Part shown: positions 42,031 through 51,394 of the stretch, piece by piece
Position numbering within the stretch: the first letter of the stretch is position 1
Layout of the letters: the number at the start of each line of letters is the position of its first letter
Assembly: GCF_030323265.1 (NCBI RefSeq)
Contig: NZ_CP104990.1
Location: 620,001-684,000 of the forward strand
DNA length: 64,000 nucleotides
Source of the DNA: Terrirhizobium terrae
Lineage (GTDB): Bacteria; Pseudomonadota; Alphaproteobacteria; Rhizobiales; Rhizobiaceae
Direction: 5' to 3'
Notes under the pieces: model-generated
What the model saw: the letters and a program-made list of their open reading frames with translations, nothing else
Databases searched by the model: none
Told to the model about the DNA's origin: nothing
Translations under genes and position numbers: made by a program

Positions 42031-42786
42031 ATGAGCAATACCAGACCTCAAAGCTGGGACCTCTCCGGCAAGGTTGCAGTGGTGACAGGGGCAGCGCGCG
42101 GGATCGGGCTCGAAGCCGTACAAGTACTCGAAGCCAGAGGAGCCCGAATTGTCGCAAGCGACGTCAATCCAGCTGTGATGCGCCTCGGATCCGAAACCAT
42201 CGCGACCTATTGCGGCGACGTCTCGCAGGAGGTTACCGCCATCGAAACTGTCGCGCTTGCAATTGAGCGTTTTGGCGCAATGGACATCCTGGTCAACAAT
42301 GCCGGCCGCACGATGAACAAGGCACTGATCGACATGAGCGTCGCCGACTGGGACGCAATCATGACCGTCAATGCACGCGGCAATTTCTTGCACTCCCGCG
42401 AGGCGGTAAAGGCGATGGCTGGTCGCGGTGGCGGCGTGATCGTCAATGTCGCCTCAATTGTCGCCTCGGTCGGCATGAAGGATACGTCTGTCTACGCGGC
42501 GTCGAAAGGAGCGATTGCCCAACTGACGAAAGTCATTGCCGTCGAATATGGAGATCGAGGCATCCGCGCAAACGCAGTCGCGCCGGGCGTTGTCGAGACC
42601 GACATTCTCGATGGTATCGTCGACAACAGCAGGCAGACATTGGCCGGTTATGGAGGATCCCATCCGATTGGTCGCGTCGCCCAGCCGATCGATATCGCAG
42701 AGATCATCGCCTTCCTTGCATCACCGGCATCATCGTTCATGACAGGCGCATTGGTAATGGCGGACGGCGGCTATACCGCACTTTAG
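42031..42786 (+). CDS. SDR-family oxidoreductase
   Basis: A 251-residue classical SDR: TGAARGIGLEAV, NNAGRT, serine in NVASIVASV and YAASKGA with Tyr and Lys, ending in the FabG-like FMTGALVMADGGYTAL. The start at 42031 has AGGAG upstream. It is part of the set secreted SnoaL-SDR-SDR. Substrate unknown. Confidence 0.85.
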   Translation: MSNTRPQSWDLSGKVAVVTGAARGIGLEAVQVLEARGARIVASDVNPAVMRLGSETIATYCGDVSQEVTAIETVALAIERFGAMDILVNNAGRTMNKALIDMSVADWDAIMTVNARGNFLHSREAVKAMAGRGGGVIVNVASIVASVGMKDTSVYAASKGAIAQLTKVIAVEYGDRGIRANAVAPGVVETDILDGIVDNSRQTLAGYGGSHPIGRVAQPIDIAEIIAFLASPASSFMTGALVMADGGYTAL

Positions 42787-42802
42787 GACAAAGGATGGAA
42801 AC

Positions 42803-43510
42803 ATGACGAAATATATTCTGATCGTGGCCGCGGAACGCGGTCTTGGCCTCGGCTTAGCAAAGCAGTTCTTTGATCGAGGCTGGTCCGTCGTGGGAACAGC
42901 CAGACAAGGCACGGATATCGGTGACCTGCAGCGTATCGGTGAAAGTGATCCTCAACGCTTGGCAACCGCCTTCGTTGACGTGACGAATGCCGATCAGATC
43001 GAACCCCTCCTGGCGTCGCTTGGCGACCGCAAGTTTGATGTCATCTTTTCCAATGCCGGAATTTGGGGCGCGCCGCATCAGAGCGTGCTCGAAGCCACTG
43101 ACGACGAATTGGCAAAGATCATGCTGACCAATGCGTTCGGGCCGATCCGTCTCGCGCGCCATCTTCTTGAAAAGCTTGTCATGCCCGGGGGCACTCTGGC
43201 ATTCATGTCGTCACACCGCGGCAGTACCGCGATGAATGTCGAGGGCGGGCTTGAGCTCTATCGCGCCAGCAAGGTGGCATCAAACATGCTGGCCCGCGGC
43301 ATCTACGCCGAATACAAGGAGCGCGGACTTACTGTGCTGTCGATACACCCCGGCTGGGTCAACACCACCATGGGGACGCTTGATGGCACTGTTGAAGCCG
43401 AAATCGAACTGGAGCCAAGCGTTCAAAGCGTTGCTGACGTTGTCGTGAAACACTTGGGATCAGGTGAAAATCTCTATCTCGACTATCAGGACAATCGTCT
43501 GGAGTGGTGA
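42803..43510 (+). CDS. SDR-family oxidoreductase (divergent)
   Basis: A 235-residue short SDR. The cofactor motif is degenerate, AAERGLGLGLAKQF instead of TGxxxGIG, but NAGIWG and the catalytic YRASKVASNML are present. It resembles the C-factor/CsgA-like SDRs. It follows the previous SDR by 16 bp. The role is unknown; the pair may act in sequence on one small molecule (inference). Confidence 0.8.
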   Translation: MTKYILIVAAERGLGLGLAKQFFDRGWSVVGTARQGTDIGDLQRIGESDPQRLATAFVDVTNADQIEPLLASLGDRKFDVIFSNAGIWGAPHQSVLEATDDELAKIMLTNAFGPIRLARHLLEKLVMPGGTLAFMSSHRGSTAMNVEGGLELYRASKVASNMLARGIYAEYKERGLTVLSIHPGWVNTTMGTLDGTVEAEIELEPSVQSVADVVVKHLGSGENLYLDYQDNRLEW

Positions 43511-43677
43511 TACGTTCAGTATTCGGCCTACTTCAAACTGGCTGTAGCATTTACGGTGTCCACCAGACAGGAACATCAGTTCGTATCTCATCAAGAGCTT
43601 GATATGAAGCCGATGTGCCTTGTGGTTCATCCGGAGCAGCCGGTACCGAATGAACCACCGCCTGCCGGTTGTGATCG

Positions 43678-44400
43678 TCAGGAACGCTCTGCAAAGTCGA
43701 GGTTTACAGGTCGGCTTGGCAATTCTCTCTGTTCCTTCCCCTGATGCGAAGTTACTGTGCAGGAGGTCGCGTCGGAGACGGCCTGAAGAGTGAAGTTTCG
43801 CGCCCAGACCCTTCCGCTGTCTCGCAGAAAAAAGCCGTAGTGAATACTCTCAGCTTCAATCGGTACATCGAGTACGATCGAACGCAGTGACCATCCGGTT
43901 GTGCCGCTAATTGGCCCATTTTTCTCTCTCGACATCATGTTATCAAAGCGCAGCGACCTCTTTACGGCCCCGTCGATCCGCATCCAGATGGTGCCGCAGC
44001 CGGCATCCTCTGTACGGAGCACTGCCGCGAACTTGAGCCTTGTGCCTCTATACGGCTTGGCATCGATGCTCTGCATCAGGCAGGCATAGTGCTCCATTGG
44101 GTCGGAAGCTTGCTCGGTGATGCTTTCGATCAAGGCACAGCCAGGTGCTGTTTGGTCAAGACCGATGCGATAACGAGTTGTGTCCGTGAACCCAGTGGGA
44201 AACCAACCTGGCGGCAGGCGTAGCGGTGCCTTCTTCACTTTCAGGCCTTCAATCCGGGCCGATAATATGTTCCAACTCGTAAAGCCAAACTGTCGAGCGA
44301 CGAGTTCAAGGCAGGCGCTATGGGAAAGTTCGATATTGATATTGGCTAGCGAAAGGCGCAACGCCTTTGCCATGGCTTTCGAGTCCAGAAAGCTATTCAT
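43678..44400 (-). CDS. Glyoxalase-associated domain fused to a jelly-roll domain
   Basis: A protein of about 240 residues from the ATG at 44400 (MNSFLDSKAMAKALR). Residues 1-50 match the helical domain found at the start of some glyoxalase-superfamily proteins (LSHSACLELVARQFGF). Residues about 60-215 look like a beta-sandwich carbohydrate- or effector-binding domain known from regulatory proteins (LPPGWFPTGF, GTIWMRIDGAVKRSLRFDNM, ISGTTGWSLRSIVLDVP). No enzymatic residues are evident. It diverges from the iron-boxed TonB receptor, with a shared 377-bp upstream region. Function unknown. Confidence 0.68.
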   Translation of the reverse strand: MNSFLDSKAMAKALRLSLANINIELSHSACLELVARQFGFTSWNILSARIEGLKVKKAPLRLPPGWFPTGFTDTTRYRIGLDQTAPGCALIESITEQASDPMEHYACLMQSIDAKPYRGTRLKFAAVLRTEDAGCGTIWMRIDGAVKRSLRFDNMMSREKNGPISGTTGWSLRSIVLDVPIEAESIHYGFFLRDSGRVWARNFTLQAVSDATSCTVTSHQGKEQRELPSRPVNLDFAERS

Positions 44401-44698
44401 CGAATAGGTCCTCGCCTCAGGCGTCTCCCTCAAGAGATCAGTGCTCGCATTGCCGAGTAATCGCCGGAGCACATCAGACCGGGAAATTCGTTCGATGCAT
44501 TCACCATCCCATCAGGGCGCGAGCGGCTGGCTGCACTGGCCGATTCGTAGGGTATCAACAGCCGGACATGCGTCAAGCCTGTTGCAGGTCGAGACGGGAC
44601 ATGCAGATGGCGCCGGCAGGAGCGGACGCTGCCTTTGCAATTGGAACGGTGTGCTGCGTTTGGGTCATGTTGTGCCAATTTCGCAACGGAATAAAAAC
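44401..44698. other. Upstream region of the divergent jelly-roll and receptor genes
   Basis: This stretch lies between the jelly-roll gene and the iron box and carries no recognisable gene; open frames are short. It probably holds the jelly-roll promoter and, next to the iron box, upstream elements of the receptor promoter. Confidence 0.4.
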
Positions 44699-44740
44699 AT
44701 GACAAAAAGAATCATGTTCGAAGTTGATTCCTTTTGTCAT
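44699..44740 (+). promoter_or_regulatory. Double iron-responsive (IRO) box, palindromic
   Basis: Two exact TGA-N9-TCA motifs, the rhizobial RirA-type IRO box, lie at 44700-44714 and 44725-44739. The second is nearly the reverse complement of the first, and with the central TTCGAA the whole 42 bp forms an imperfect palindrome. It ends 37 bp before the TonB receptor start, in a suitable place to repress it under iron sufficiency. Binding by RirA is inferred; the motif is seen directly. Confidence 0.7.
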
Positions 44741-44777
44741 ATTTTATACCCAGGCCCTCTAAGCATTTGGGGGTTAC

Positions 44778-47088
44778 ATGAAAATCGATACATTACGCGC
44801 GTGCCGTCCGGCGCGGGTGCTGCATGCTGCCTTGCTGGCATCTGCCACCGCTTTCGTCCTTCCCGCCACCGCGCAGGATCAGTCCCAGCCGGTCGTTGCC
44901 GAAGACGAGACCACGCTTGAGCCCATTGTTCTTCTTTCCACACGCGGCGCCAGGCGCGTTCTCGATGTGCCGCAGACGATTTCGGTCATCGACCGGGAAG
45001 AACTTGATGACCACAATGTCCGCGACATCCAGGACTTGGTCCGCCATGAGCCGGGGATTTCCGTGTCCCGCCAGACCTCGATTACAGAATCCATGGGGCC
45101 AGCTCTCCGGTTTCTCCATCCGCGGCATGTCCGGCAACCGCGTGCTTCTGACGGTCGATGGATCGCGTGTGCAGGAATCGATTACCGATGGCAGCCGCGA
45201 CTTCTTCGATCTTAGCAATTTCCAGTCTGTCGAAATCGTCCGCGGTCCCAATTCCGTACTCTGGGGAGCGGATGCTCTCGGCGGCTCGGTGATGTTCAGG
45301 ACCCGCGACCCTTCCGACCTTCTGGCCAACGACCCGACCAAGCCCTGGGCGCTCGAGCTCAAGTCCAGCTATGACAGTTTCGATCGCTCTTGGAAGAAGC
45401 AGATCACCGGCGCCTACGACTTCGGCGACCTGGAGATCATGGGCAGCTACAGCCAGACGTCATCGCATGAAGGACGTTTCGGCAATGCCCGCGCCGATGG
45501 CGGCATCTGGGGGTGCTCGCGTCTCTATATCGGATGCGACGAGCTTTTCCCGAACGATACCGACGTCGACAATGCGCTGCTCAAGGCCGTATGGACGCCG
45601 ACCGCAGACCATACGATCAAGCTGACGGGTGAACTCTTTGGCCGCGACACCGAAGTGCTGCAGCTTTACGACATGTCGGCATCGACGACCGGCGTGCCTT
45701 CGCCGTCAGCCTATGTCAACGATCCCTATATCCGCGACCTGGAAATGCGCCGCAAGCGCATCGCGCTGGAGCATCAATGGGATATCGATAACGGATGGCT
45801 GGATACGCTCAACTGGCGCGTTTCCTATTCGCCTCAAAGCCGGACGACTGACAGTAACCAGCGCCGAGTCTATTCCAACCGCATCCAGCTGCACAACCAG
45901 TATCGTGACTACAGCGAGGACTTCTTCGAGGCGGATATACAGCTGCAGTCGAGCTTTGATCTCGGGCCGACCAGCCACAAGCTGACCTACGGCTTCGACG
46001 GCGACCTGACCAAGGGCGACTACGAGGGCATCAACACCACCTACAATTCCCTGACTGGCCTGACCACGGTCCAGGAAAATCAGGGCTTCAGCTTCCCGCG
46101 CGTCGATACGATCCGCGCCGATTTTTACATTCAGGACGAGATCACTATGCTGGACGACCGGCTGACGATCACACCCGGCCTGCGCCTTGCCCATTACTCG
46201 ATCGATCCTACCGGCGATGACAGCTATCCGGGACTGCCAGGCTACGAGCCGAGCGAACAGGACAAGACCGAACTGCTGAAGCGGATCGGCGCGATCTACA
46301 AGCTGGACGAGACCTATTCGGTCTATGCCTCCTACGGCGAAGGCTTCAAGATGCCGACGTCCCAGCAGCTGTTCCAGTCGAGCACCGACCCGTTTTCCGG
46401 AAGGTCGATCATCCCCAACCTCGGGCTCAAGCCGGAATCCGTCCAGAGCTACGAAGTTGGCCTGCGCGGTCAGTACGATCGTGGCTTCTTCTCGCTCGGT
46501 GCTTTCTATGCCGATTATGAGGATTTCATCCGCGCCTTCCAGCCGACCACCATTCCCGGTCCTGGCGGCGCCCCGGTCCCTGCCTACACGTTCGACAATG
46601 CCGAGGACGTGAAGCTGTGGGGCATCGAGTTCGGCGGGGAATACGAAATTCTCGACGACACCACCGTCTCGGCCAATTTCAGCTGGTCGAAGGGACGCCA
46701 GCGGGTTTCCGCCGGCGTGGAAAAGACGGCCTTCGACGGCGCGGTTCCATTCACTGCGGTGCTGGGCGTGAAGCATATTCTGCCGGAATACAATCTACAG
46801 TTCGAAGCTTTCGGCACCTTTGCCGCCGGCCGGACGGAAAATGCCAGCCCGACCTCCTATCTGGCCTCCGGCTATGCCCTGTTCGACGCCTATGCGAAAT
46901 GGACGCCGCGGAAGAATTTCGAGTTGACCTTCGGTGTCGAGAACATCTTCGACCGGCGCTATTTCCCCAACACACTGACCAATTATGAGCGGGATCCCGG
47001 TTCCGACGCGGTCGCCAACGTCAACCCGCTCGAACTGCAGACTGGTCCCGGCCGCGTGTTCAAGGTCGGCGCCACGGTCAAGTTCTGA
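44778..47088 (+). CDS. TonB-dependent heme/hemoglobin-type receptor, frameshifted
   Basis: An outer-membrane TonB-dependent receptor of about 769 residues. Residues 1-33 are a signal peptide (ending PATAQD), followed by the plug with VDGSRVQESITDG and VEIVRGPNSVLWGADALGGSV. The barrel carries YGEGFKMPTSQQLF and IIPNLGLKPE, the counterparts of the FRAP and NPNL heme-receptor motifs, and ends in aromatic ATVKF. The frame breaks near 45085, where one extra base must be removed to read SITNPWGQLSGFSIRGM. A palindromic iron box lies upstream and an intrinsic terminator downstream. Ligand heme is inferred. Confidence 0.86.
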
Positions 47089-47104
47089 TCCCTCCCAACC
47101 TCAC

Positions 47105-47132
47105 GGGCGAGCGCAGTGCTCGCCCGCTTTTT
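47105..47132 (+). terminator. Intrinsic terminator after the receptor gene
   Basis: GGGCGAGC (47105-47112) and GCTCGCCC (47118-47125) pair perfectly over 8 bp around a 5-base loop, followed by GC and five T. It stands 17 bp after the receptor stop and 12 bp before the ABC gene, so it may attenuate transcription into the downstream genes. Confidence 0.8.
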
Positions 47133-47143
47133 GACCGATCGCC

Positions 47144-48865
47144 ATGTTCACAGTCATCGCCCGTTTTCGCAGATTGCTTATCCCCTGCCTCAAGGCGCCC
47201 GGAGGCAAGGTCAGCCTTGTCCTTTTCGTCGTCGCGGTGGCGCTGAACCTCGGTGCCGTCTATGCCAGTCTGCGCCTGACGCGCTGGACCGGCGAATTCT
47301 ATTCCGCGGTCGAAAAGGTCGATGCAGCCCAGGTCTATTACCAGATCAGCATCTTCGCGCTGATCGTCGGGCTGAATTCCGCCCGCGGGCTCGCGCATGA
47401 ATATATCCGCAAGATCATCGAGATCCGTTGGCGACGGGCGCTGACGGACCATGCCATCAACCTCTGGACCACGAACAAAGCCTATTGGTTTCTCGCCAAT
47501 GGCGGCGAGCAGCGGATCGATAATCCCGACCAGCGGATCGCCGAGGACTGTCGGCTGTTCACCAAGGGCCTGCTTGGCGAGGCGCTCGATCTCATCGGAG
47601 AGGTCGTCGGCCTGTTTTCCTATGTTGCGCTGTTGTGGAGCCTTGCAAACTTTCCCTTGTCGCTCGCCTTCGCCGGTATCGACTACGAGATCCCGCGCTA
47701 TATGGTCTGGTCCGCCTTTCTCTATGTCGCGGTCTGCAGCGTCATCACACATCTGCTCGGCTATCCGTTGAAAAGCCTGCTGACCGAACAGCAGAAGCGC
47801 GAGGCGAGCTTCCGTTTCGCCATGGCGAGATGGCGCGGCGCCTTCGACGAGGTCGCGCTCGCGGGCGGAGAGGCCGTCGAGAAGGAAGGCTTCCGCAGAC
47901 GTTTCGATGCCGTCGCCAACAACTGGCGGCACCTGATCCGGCGGGAACTGATCCTTGGCCTGTTCACCTATCCGTTCCGCCACTCGGTGCTGCGCATCCC
48001 GCTCTTCGTGGCGCTGCCAGGTTATCTTGCCGGCCATGTCGCCTTCGGCGGCCTGATGCAGCTCAGCATGGCCTTCTCGAATGTTGTTACCACCCTTTCC
48101 TGGTTCATCTTCTCCTATCGCAATCTTGCCGATCTGGTTGCAACGACGGCGCGTCTCGACAACTTTCTGCTTGCGGCACAGGCGGCCGGGCAGCAGGGCG
48201 TAGGTCCGGCAGTGCCGGGGCAGGATCGCGACATCCCGCAGCCGCGTGTGGAGAACCTGACCCTCTACACCCCGCACAGGCGCCAACTCCTTACGCTCGG
48301 CGACATAGCGCTCGCGCCCGGCGGTGCGCTCTGGCTCAACGGACGATCGGGCATCGGCAAGACGACGCTGGTGAAGGCGCTGGCAGGCCTCTGGCAGCAT
48401 CGCGACGGCAATGCGGAATGGCCGAGGGAACGATCGATGTTCCTATCCCAGAAACCCCATCTTCCGACCGGCACGCTGCTGGATGCAGCAGCCTATCCCG
48501 CACCCGCCGGCGAGATCTACGAGGATAGGGCGATGGCCGCGCTCGACGCGGTCGGGCTCGGCCATCGCCCGCCGTCGCTGCTCGTCGGCCAGGATGATGC
48601 GCCGGACGGCCTTTCCGGCGGCGAGGTGCAGCGACTGGCGCTTGCCCGTCTCCTAGTCCACAAGCCCGACTGGGTCGTCATGGACGAGGCGACGAGCGCG
48701 CTTGATGCAAAGGCCGAGCGCGACTTGCTTGCCCTCATTCGCGAAAGACTGCCCAAGGCCGGCTTTCTCATCGTTTCCCACCGCAAACCGGATGGCATCG
48801 GCACATTCTCGACGATCGACCTTTCCGATACCACCATCTCGCCATCAGTCACGGCGACAGCCTGA
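47144..48865 (+). CDS. SbmA/YddA-type ABC transporter (membrane and ATPase domains fused)
   Basis: A 573-residue half-size ABC protein. The N-terminal part (about residues 1-340) is an ABC_membrane_2 domain as in SbmA/BacA/YddA, with six hydrophobic segments and the motif NPDQRIAEDCRLF. The ATPase (about 350-560) has Walker A GRSGIGKTT, signature LSGGEVQRLALARLL and Walker B WVVMDEATSALDAKAE. Relatives move peptides, cobalamin or similar bulky compounds. Placement between a heme-type receptor and heme-handling genes suggests transport of heme or another iron compound, but direction and substrate are unknown. Confidence 0.83.
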   Translation: MFTVIARFRRLLIPCLKAPGGKVSLVLFVVAVALNLGAVYASLRLTRWTGEFYSAVEKVDAAQVYYQISIFALIVGLNSARGLAHEYIRKIIEIRWRRALTDHAINLWTTNKAYWFLANGGEQRIDNPDQRIAEDCRLFTKGLLGEALDLIGEVVGLFSYVALLWSLANFPLSLAFAGIDYEIPRYMVWSAFLYVAVCSVITHLLGYPLKSLLTEQQKREASFRFAMARWRGAFDEVALAGGEAVEKEGFRRRFDAVANNWRHLIRRELILGLFTYPFRHSVLRIPLFVALPGYLAGHVAFGGLMQLSMAFSNVVTTLSWFIFSYRNLADLVATTARLDNFLLAAQAAGQQGVGPAVPGQDRDIPQPRVENLTLYTPHRRQLLTLGDIALAPGGALWLNGRSGIGKTTLVKALAGLWQHRDGNAEWPRERSMFLSQKPHLPTGTLLDAAAYPAPAGEIYEDRAMAALDAVGLGHRPPSLLVGQDDAPDGLSGGEVQRLALARLLVHKPDWVVMDEATSALDAKAERDLLALIRERLPKAGFLIVSHRKPDGIGTFSTIDLSDTTISPSVTATA

Positions 48866-48876
48866 GGATATCTACC

Positions 48877-49612
48877 ATGACACAAAGCCCGACAACCGCG
48901 CTCCTGAACATCGACGCACAGCCGGACGACGTTCTTCTGCGCCTGCCCGAACTCGGATCGCTGATGATGATTGGCAAGGGGAGGGGGCCACCCACGAGCG
49001 GATCGGCGCGGTTGCCGAAGTGACGCGCCATGCCGACCGGCTGGCCTGTACCGGCCAGTTCCACGACAGCCTGCTCGAGCATGGACGCGTCGAGAGCATT
49101 CAGCTCAATGCATCACGACTCATCCAGGGTAAGGCCTATCCGCGCATGGAATTCCATGATGGATCAGGCGAGACCCTGTTTGCGGTCGTCGGCTTCGAAG
49201 GGGCCGAGATTTTCCACGACAAGCTCGGGCATTTTCCCTGCACAGAGCTTGGACCGGCCGAGGCATTGCCTTTCCCGAAGAGACCGGATGTCGCCGACGA
49301 CGATATCGGCGCGCTTCCCCTGAAAGCGGCGCTGAAATCGCAGCAGCCCATTTCCATCGAGTTCGAGACGCCGACATTCAGGCAGGGCTGGACCGGCATC
49401 GTCGAGCGGGTCAATCCCGGAATGGGCTTCATCAACGTGACGCGCGACGATTTTCACCTGCATCTTCTCGGCGGAACCGTCGGCTCCTGGGTCGAGAGCA
49501 CCGTGAAAGAGGGGCGGTGCTTATTGCCCTCGACCATCAGGGCGTGGAAACCGGCCTTCGCCTTCATGCCGCATCACCGGCGGCCTGGTCGGGTTGGGAT
49601 GACCGCGCATGA
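48877..49612 (+). CDS. HmuS/ChuX-like heme utilization protein, two frameshifts
   Basis: A protein of about 245 residues after repair. Two HmuS-like repeats are visible: LPELGSLMMIGKGEGATHERIGAVAEV at the start, and TGIVERVNPGMGFINVTRDDFHLHLLGGTVGSWVES near residue 170-205. Canonical HmuS is about 350 residues, so the linkers are reduced. Breaks: G run 48978-48981 (four, five needed) and 49511-49514 (four, five needed); the restored C-terminus reads EGAVLIALDHQGVETGLRLH and ends at TGA 49610. It would bind or release cytosolic heme. The ATG has GAGG 8 nt upstream. Confidence 0.72.
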
Positions 49613-50433
49613 GCATGGTGGCAGGACGGTGGTTGGATCCCGATGGCGGTAAGGAGGTCGCCCATCGAGACATGATGGCGCGCATGTCGCACATGCAGGC
49701 GGTGCTTTTGGGCGAAACCCATGACCGTTACGATATCCATCGATGGCAGCTGCATGTGACCACCGGCCTTTTCGCCCTTCGCGACAGGATGGCCGTCGCA
49801 TTCGAGATGTTTCCGCGCGCCGTTCAGCCGGCGCTCGACCGCTGGGTGGCCGGCGAGATCGATCTGGACGCGTTTCTGGATCAATCACGTTGGGCGGAAG
49901 TCTGGCGGTTCGATCCTGCTCTCTACACGCCGATCTTCCATTTCTGCCGGCAGTTCCGGGTGCCGATGCTGGCAGTCAATTGTCGGCGGGCCTTGGTGAC
50001 GGAGGTCGGCAAGTCGGGATGGGATGCAATTCCCGTTGACGAGCGTGACGGGGTGACGCCGGCGGTGCCGGCGACGCCGGAACATCGGCAGTATCTCTTC
50101 GACCTGACCGGCGGAAGACGCCCCGATCGCGCCGCGCAGTCAGCGCAGGCGCCCGAGTTCGATCGTTTCGTGCGCGCCCAGCAGACCTGGGACAGGGCGT
50201 TCGCCTGCGGTATCGCGGACAGTCTCAAAGCCGATCCAGAGCGGCTGGTGGTCGGTATCATCGGCCGCGGCCACCTCGAATTCGGTCATGGTACGCCTCA
50301 CCAGCTGAGGGATCTCGGGGTGCGGGATGTCGGCATATTGCTGCCACATGACGTCGGCCAGGGCGCGCCCGATGCCGAAATCGCCGCCGGGATCGCCGAC
50401 GGGGTCTTCGCGCTCGACGATGCCTCACGCTGA
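49609..50433 (+). CDS. ChaN-family protein
   Basis: A 274-residue ChaN domain protein. The core reads VLLGETHDRYDIHRWQL and later VVGIIGRGHLEFGHGTPHQL, both with histidines. ChaN of Campylobacter binds heme and is a lipoprotein; this one has no lipobox and no clear signal peptide at the chosen start, so location is uncertain. Its ATG overlaps the HmuS-like stop (ATGA), which ties it to the heme unit. No enzymatic activity is established for the family. Confidence 0.82.
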   Translation: MSMVAGRWLDPDGGKEVAHRDMMARMSHMQAVLLGETHDRYDIHRWQLHVTTGLFALRDRMAVAFEMFPRAVQPALDRWVAGEIDLDAFLDQSRWAEVWRFDPALYTPIFHFCRQFRVPMLAVNCRRALVTEVGKSGWDAIPVDERDGVTPAVPATPEHRQYLFDLTGGRRPDRAAQSAQAPEFDRFVRAQQTWDRAFACGIADSLKADPERLVVGIIGRGHLEFGHGTPHQLRDLGVRDVGILLPHDVGQGAPDAEIAAGIADGVFALDDASR

Positions 50434-50467
50434 GGGGGCATCGGCGGTCGTTCAGACCCAGCTTCGT

Positions 50468-51394
50468 TCAGACATTGGCCAGGCGGATCGACACCGCCTG
50501 ATCCAACCATGAGAAAGCCTCGTCGGACCTGGGCAGAGGCTGCCCCTTGAGAATATGGACGAGTTCCCAGTAGCGCTGCATATTCGGTTTGTGTTCTAAG
50601 GTCTTGCGGCCCATGCGGCGCAGGTTTTCCGCATCGAGTTCTGCTCCCTGCGCGCGGGCCCAGCCTCGAAGATAATCGCCTGCAACAGACTGTGCTTCGG
50701 CCGAGCCGGGCTCGACACCGCGCGACATGGCGTCTTTCGACCTTGCCAGGACGGTCTCCCACGTCTCCCGGAGGACATCGCCTTTCAGTTTTACAACACT
50801 GTCCTCGGCGTTGCGGCGCATCTTGTCGACGAAAGCCGGATCGGCGAGAAGCGCAGACAACTCGATCCAGGCATCGATCTGCTCGTCGGTTGGATTGTCG
50901 GGCAGGTCAGGCCTGCTCATTTCGAGCATCCATTCCTTCCATATTGTCTCCACCTTGCCCCCTGACACGACACGGTCGAGAAAGCGCTGAAGGATATCGA
51001 CACGCTCGGCATTCGAAACGGTGCTCATCTCCGAGATTCTCCTCAAGTCGTTTATGGTTGGCTCGCTTGAACGCAATGCGGCGCGAATAGCCGCTGCAAC
51101 GCGCCGCTGGACGGCGATCTGGCTTTCGATTTCCGCTAACTGAAGCGATAGAATCTGGGCTACGGAGCGCTCTTGAGTGAGCACGGCACGGATCAGCTCA
51201 AGGCCGATCCCCGCATTTCTCAGCGTCCTGATCAGGCCGAGCCTTGTGAGATCGCCCTGGTCAAAAAGCCGGTATCCGCTTTCTGTCCGATCAACCTTCT
51301 GCAAAAGCCCCTGATCAGCATAGAAGCGAATACGGCGAACGGGGATCTCGCTCAGCTTTGCTGCTTCTCCGATGGTGTAACTGCGCTTTGTCAT
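50468..51394 (-). CDS. MerR-family regulator
   Basis: A 308-residue MerR regulator. The N-terminal winged helix is YTIGEAAKLSEIPVRRIRFYADQGLL, followed by the dimer helix. The C-terminal domain of about 200 residues is long for the family and resembles helical effector-binding tails rather than a metal site; no Cys pair is visible. It is convergent with the heme unit (35 bp gap). The target and effector are unknown. Confidence 0.82.
   Translation of the reverse strand: MTKRSYTIGEAAKLSEIPVRRIRFYADQGLLQKVDRTESGYRLFDQGDLTRLGLIRTLRNAGIGLELIRAVLTQERSVAQILSLQLAEIESQIAVQRRVAAAIRAALRSSEPTINDLRRISEMSTVSNAERVDILQRFLDRVVSGGKVETIWKEWMLEMSRPDLPDNPTDEQIDAWIELSALLADPAFVDKMRRNAEDSVVKLKGDVLRETWETVLARSKDAMSRGVEPGSAEAQSVAGDYLRGWARAQGAELDAENLRRMGRKTLEHKPNMQRYWELVHILKGQPLPRSDEAFSWLDQAVSIRLANV

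Noticed and set aside
41735-42393. Minus-strand frames opposite the SnoaL-like and SDR genes
   Set aside because: Antisense to genes with clear motifs; no ribosome site.
47078-48400. Long minus-strand frame opposite the ABC gene
   Set aside because: Antisense composition and no ribosome site or domain.
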